The notes under the pieces were generated by a model. It saw nothing but the letters and a program-made list of their open reading frames with translations. It was not told the origin of the DNA and did not search any database. DNA of 6,182 nucleotides from Balneolaceae bacterium (lineage in GTDB: Bacteria; Bacteroidota; Rhodothermia; Balneolales; Balneolaceae): positions 1-6,182 of the forward strand of contig PWFZ01000236.1 of the NCBI GenBank assembly GCA_003555185.1. Reading direction: 5' to 3'. The translations under genes and the position numbers were made by a program. Of the stretch, positions 6,123 to 6,182 are shown one piece after another (the first letter of the stretch is position 1; each line of letters starts with the position of its first letter).

Positions 6123-6162
6123 AGACCCGTGAGGTTTTTAAAAACCTCACGGGTCTTTTTTT
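6123..6162 (+). terminator. 34-bp perfect palindrome plus T run, likely terminator of vapBC
   Basis: AGACCCGTGAGGTTTTT (6123-6139) and its exact complement (6140-6156) form a gapless palindrome followed by seven T residues (6156-6162). As RNA, the GC-containing stem followed by U's fits intrinsic termination of plus-strand transcription about 85 bases after the toxin stop. The reverse strand has no T run after the stem, so the signal is one-directional. The sequence also belongs to the same AGACC...GGTCT family as the elements at 139-171 and 1393-1473, so it is both a repeat copy and a probable terminator. Confidence 0.7.
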
Positions 6163-6182
6163 AAACCGACGCTGACATCCCG

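Overview
The window looks like a piece of a Bacteroidota-type chromosome, probably from the Balneolota/Rhodothermota side of that group. This is inference. It rests on four things: no start codon has a convincing Shine-Dalgarno sequence; the base composition is moderately AT-rich; the large cation:proton antiporter resembles proteins I recall from that group; and short GACC...GGTC palindromes are scattered through both genes and intergenic DNA. No rRNA, tRNA, transposase, CRISPR array or phage gene was seen.

Layout. Positions 1-2525 (minus strand) hold a very long open frame without any stop. It encodes a fused hydantoinase A + hydantoinase B protein (5-oxoprolinase family) and runs off the left edge just after the B domain begins. 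Positions 2526-2760 are a divergent intergenic region with possible promoters. Positions 2761-5241 (plus) encode an 826-residue CPA2-type cation:proton antiporter. Its cytoplasmic tail carries two universal-stress-protein-like domains and a C-terminal PTS EIIA type-2-like domain. After a 132-base gap comes a VapBC-type toxin-antitoxin operon: a ribbon-helix-helix antitoxin (5374-5637) and a PIN-domain toxin (5637-6038, GTG start) that overlap by one base. The right end (6039-6182) is non-coding. It holds a GC-rich dyad and a perfect 34-bp palindrome followed by a T run, which probably terminates the toxin-antitoxin transcript.

The most unusual feature is a set of palindromic repeat elements inside the hydantoinase/oxoprolinase gene. 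Two of them (139-171 and 1393-1473) share a design with the terminator-like palindrome at 6123-6156: fixed AGACC ends, a variable five-base middle that is complementary between the arms, and a GGTTT core. A third, unrelated palindromic block (382-425) lies in the same gene. All three keep the frame open and fall where the family has variable loops or a linker, so they seem to be translated. This resembles the Rickettsia palindromic elements that insert in frame into proteins.

The genes do not form one obvious pathway. The oxoprolinase-like enzyme is expected to open a cyclic amide using ATP. The antiporter should exchange Na+ or K+ for protons, with its tail possibly sensing nucleotide or phosphotransfer state. 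VapBC is a self-contained accessory module.
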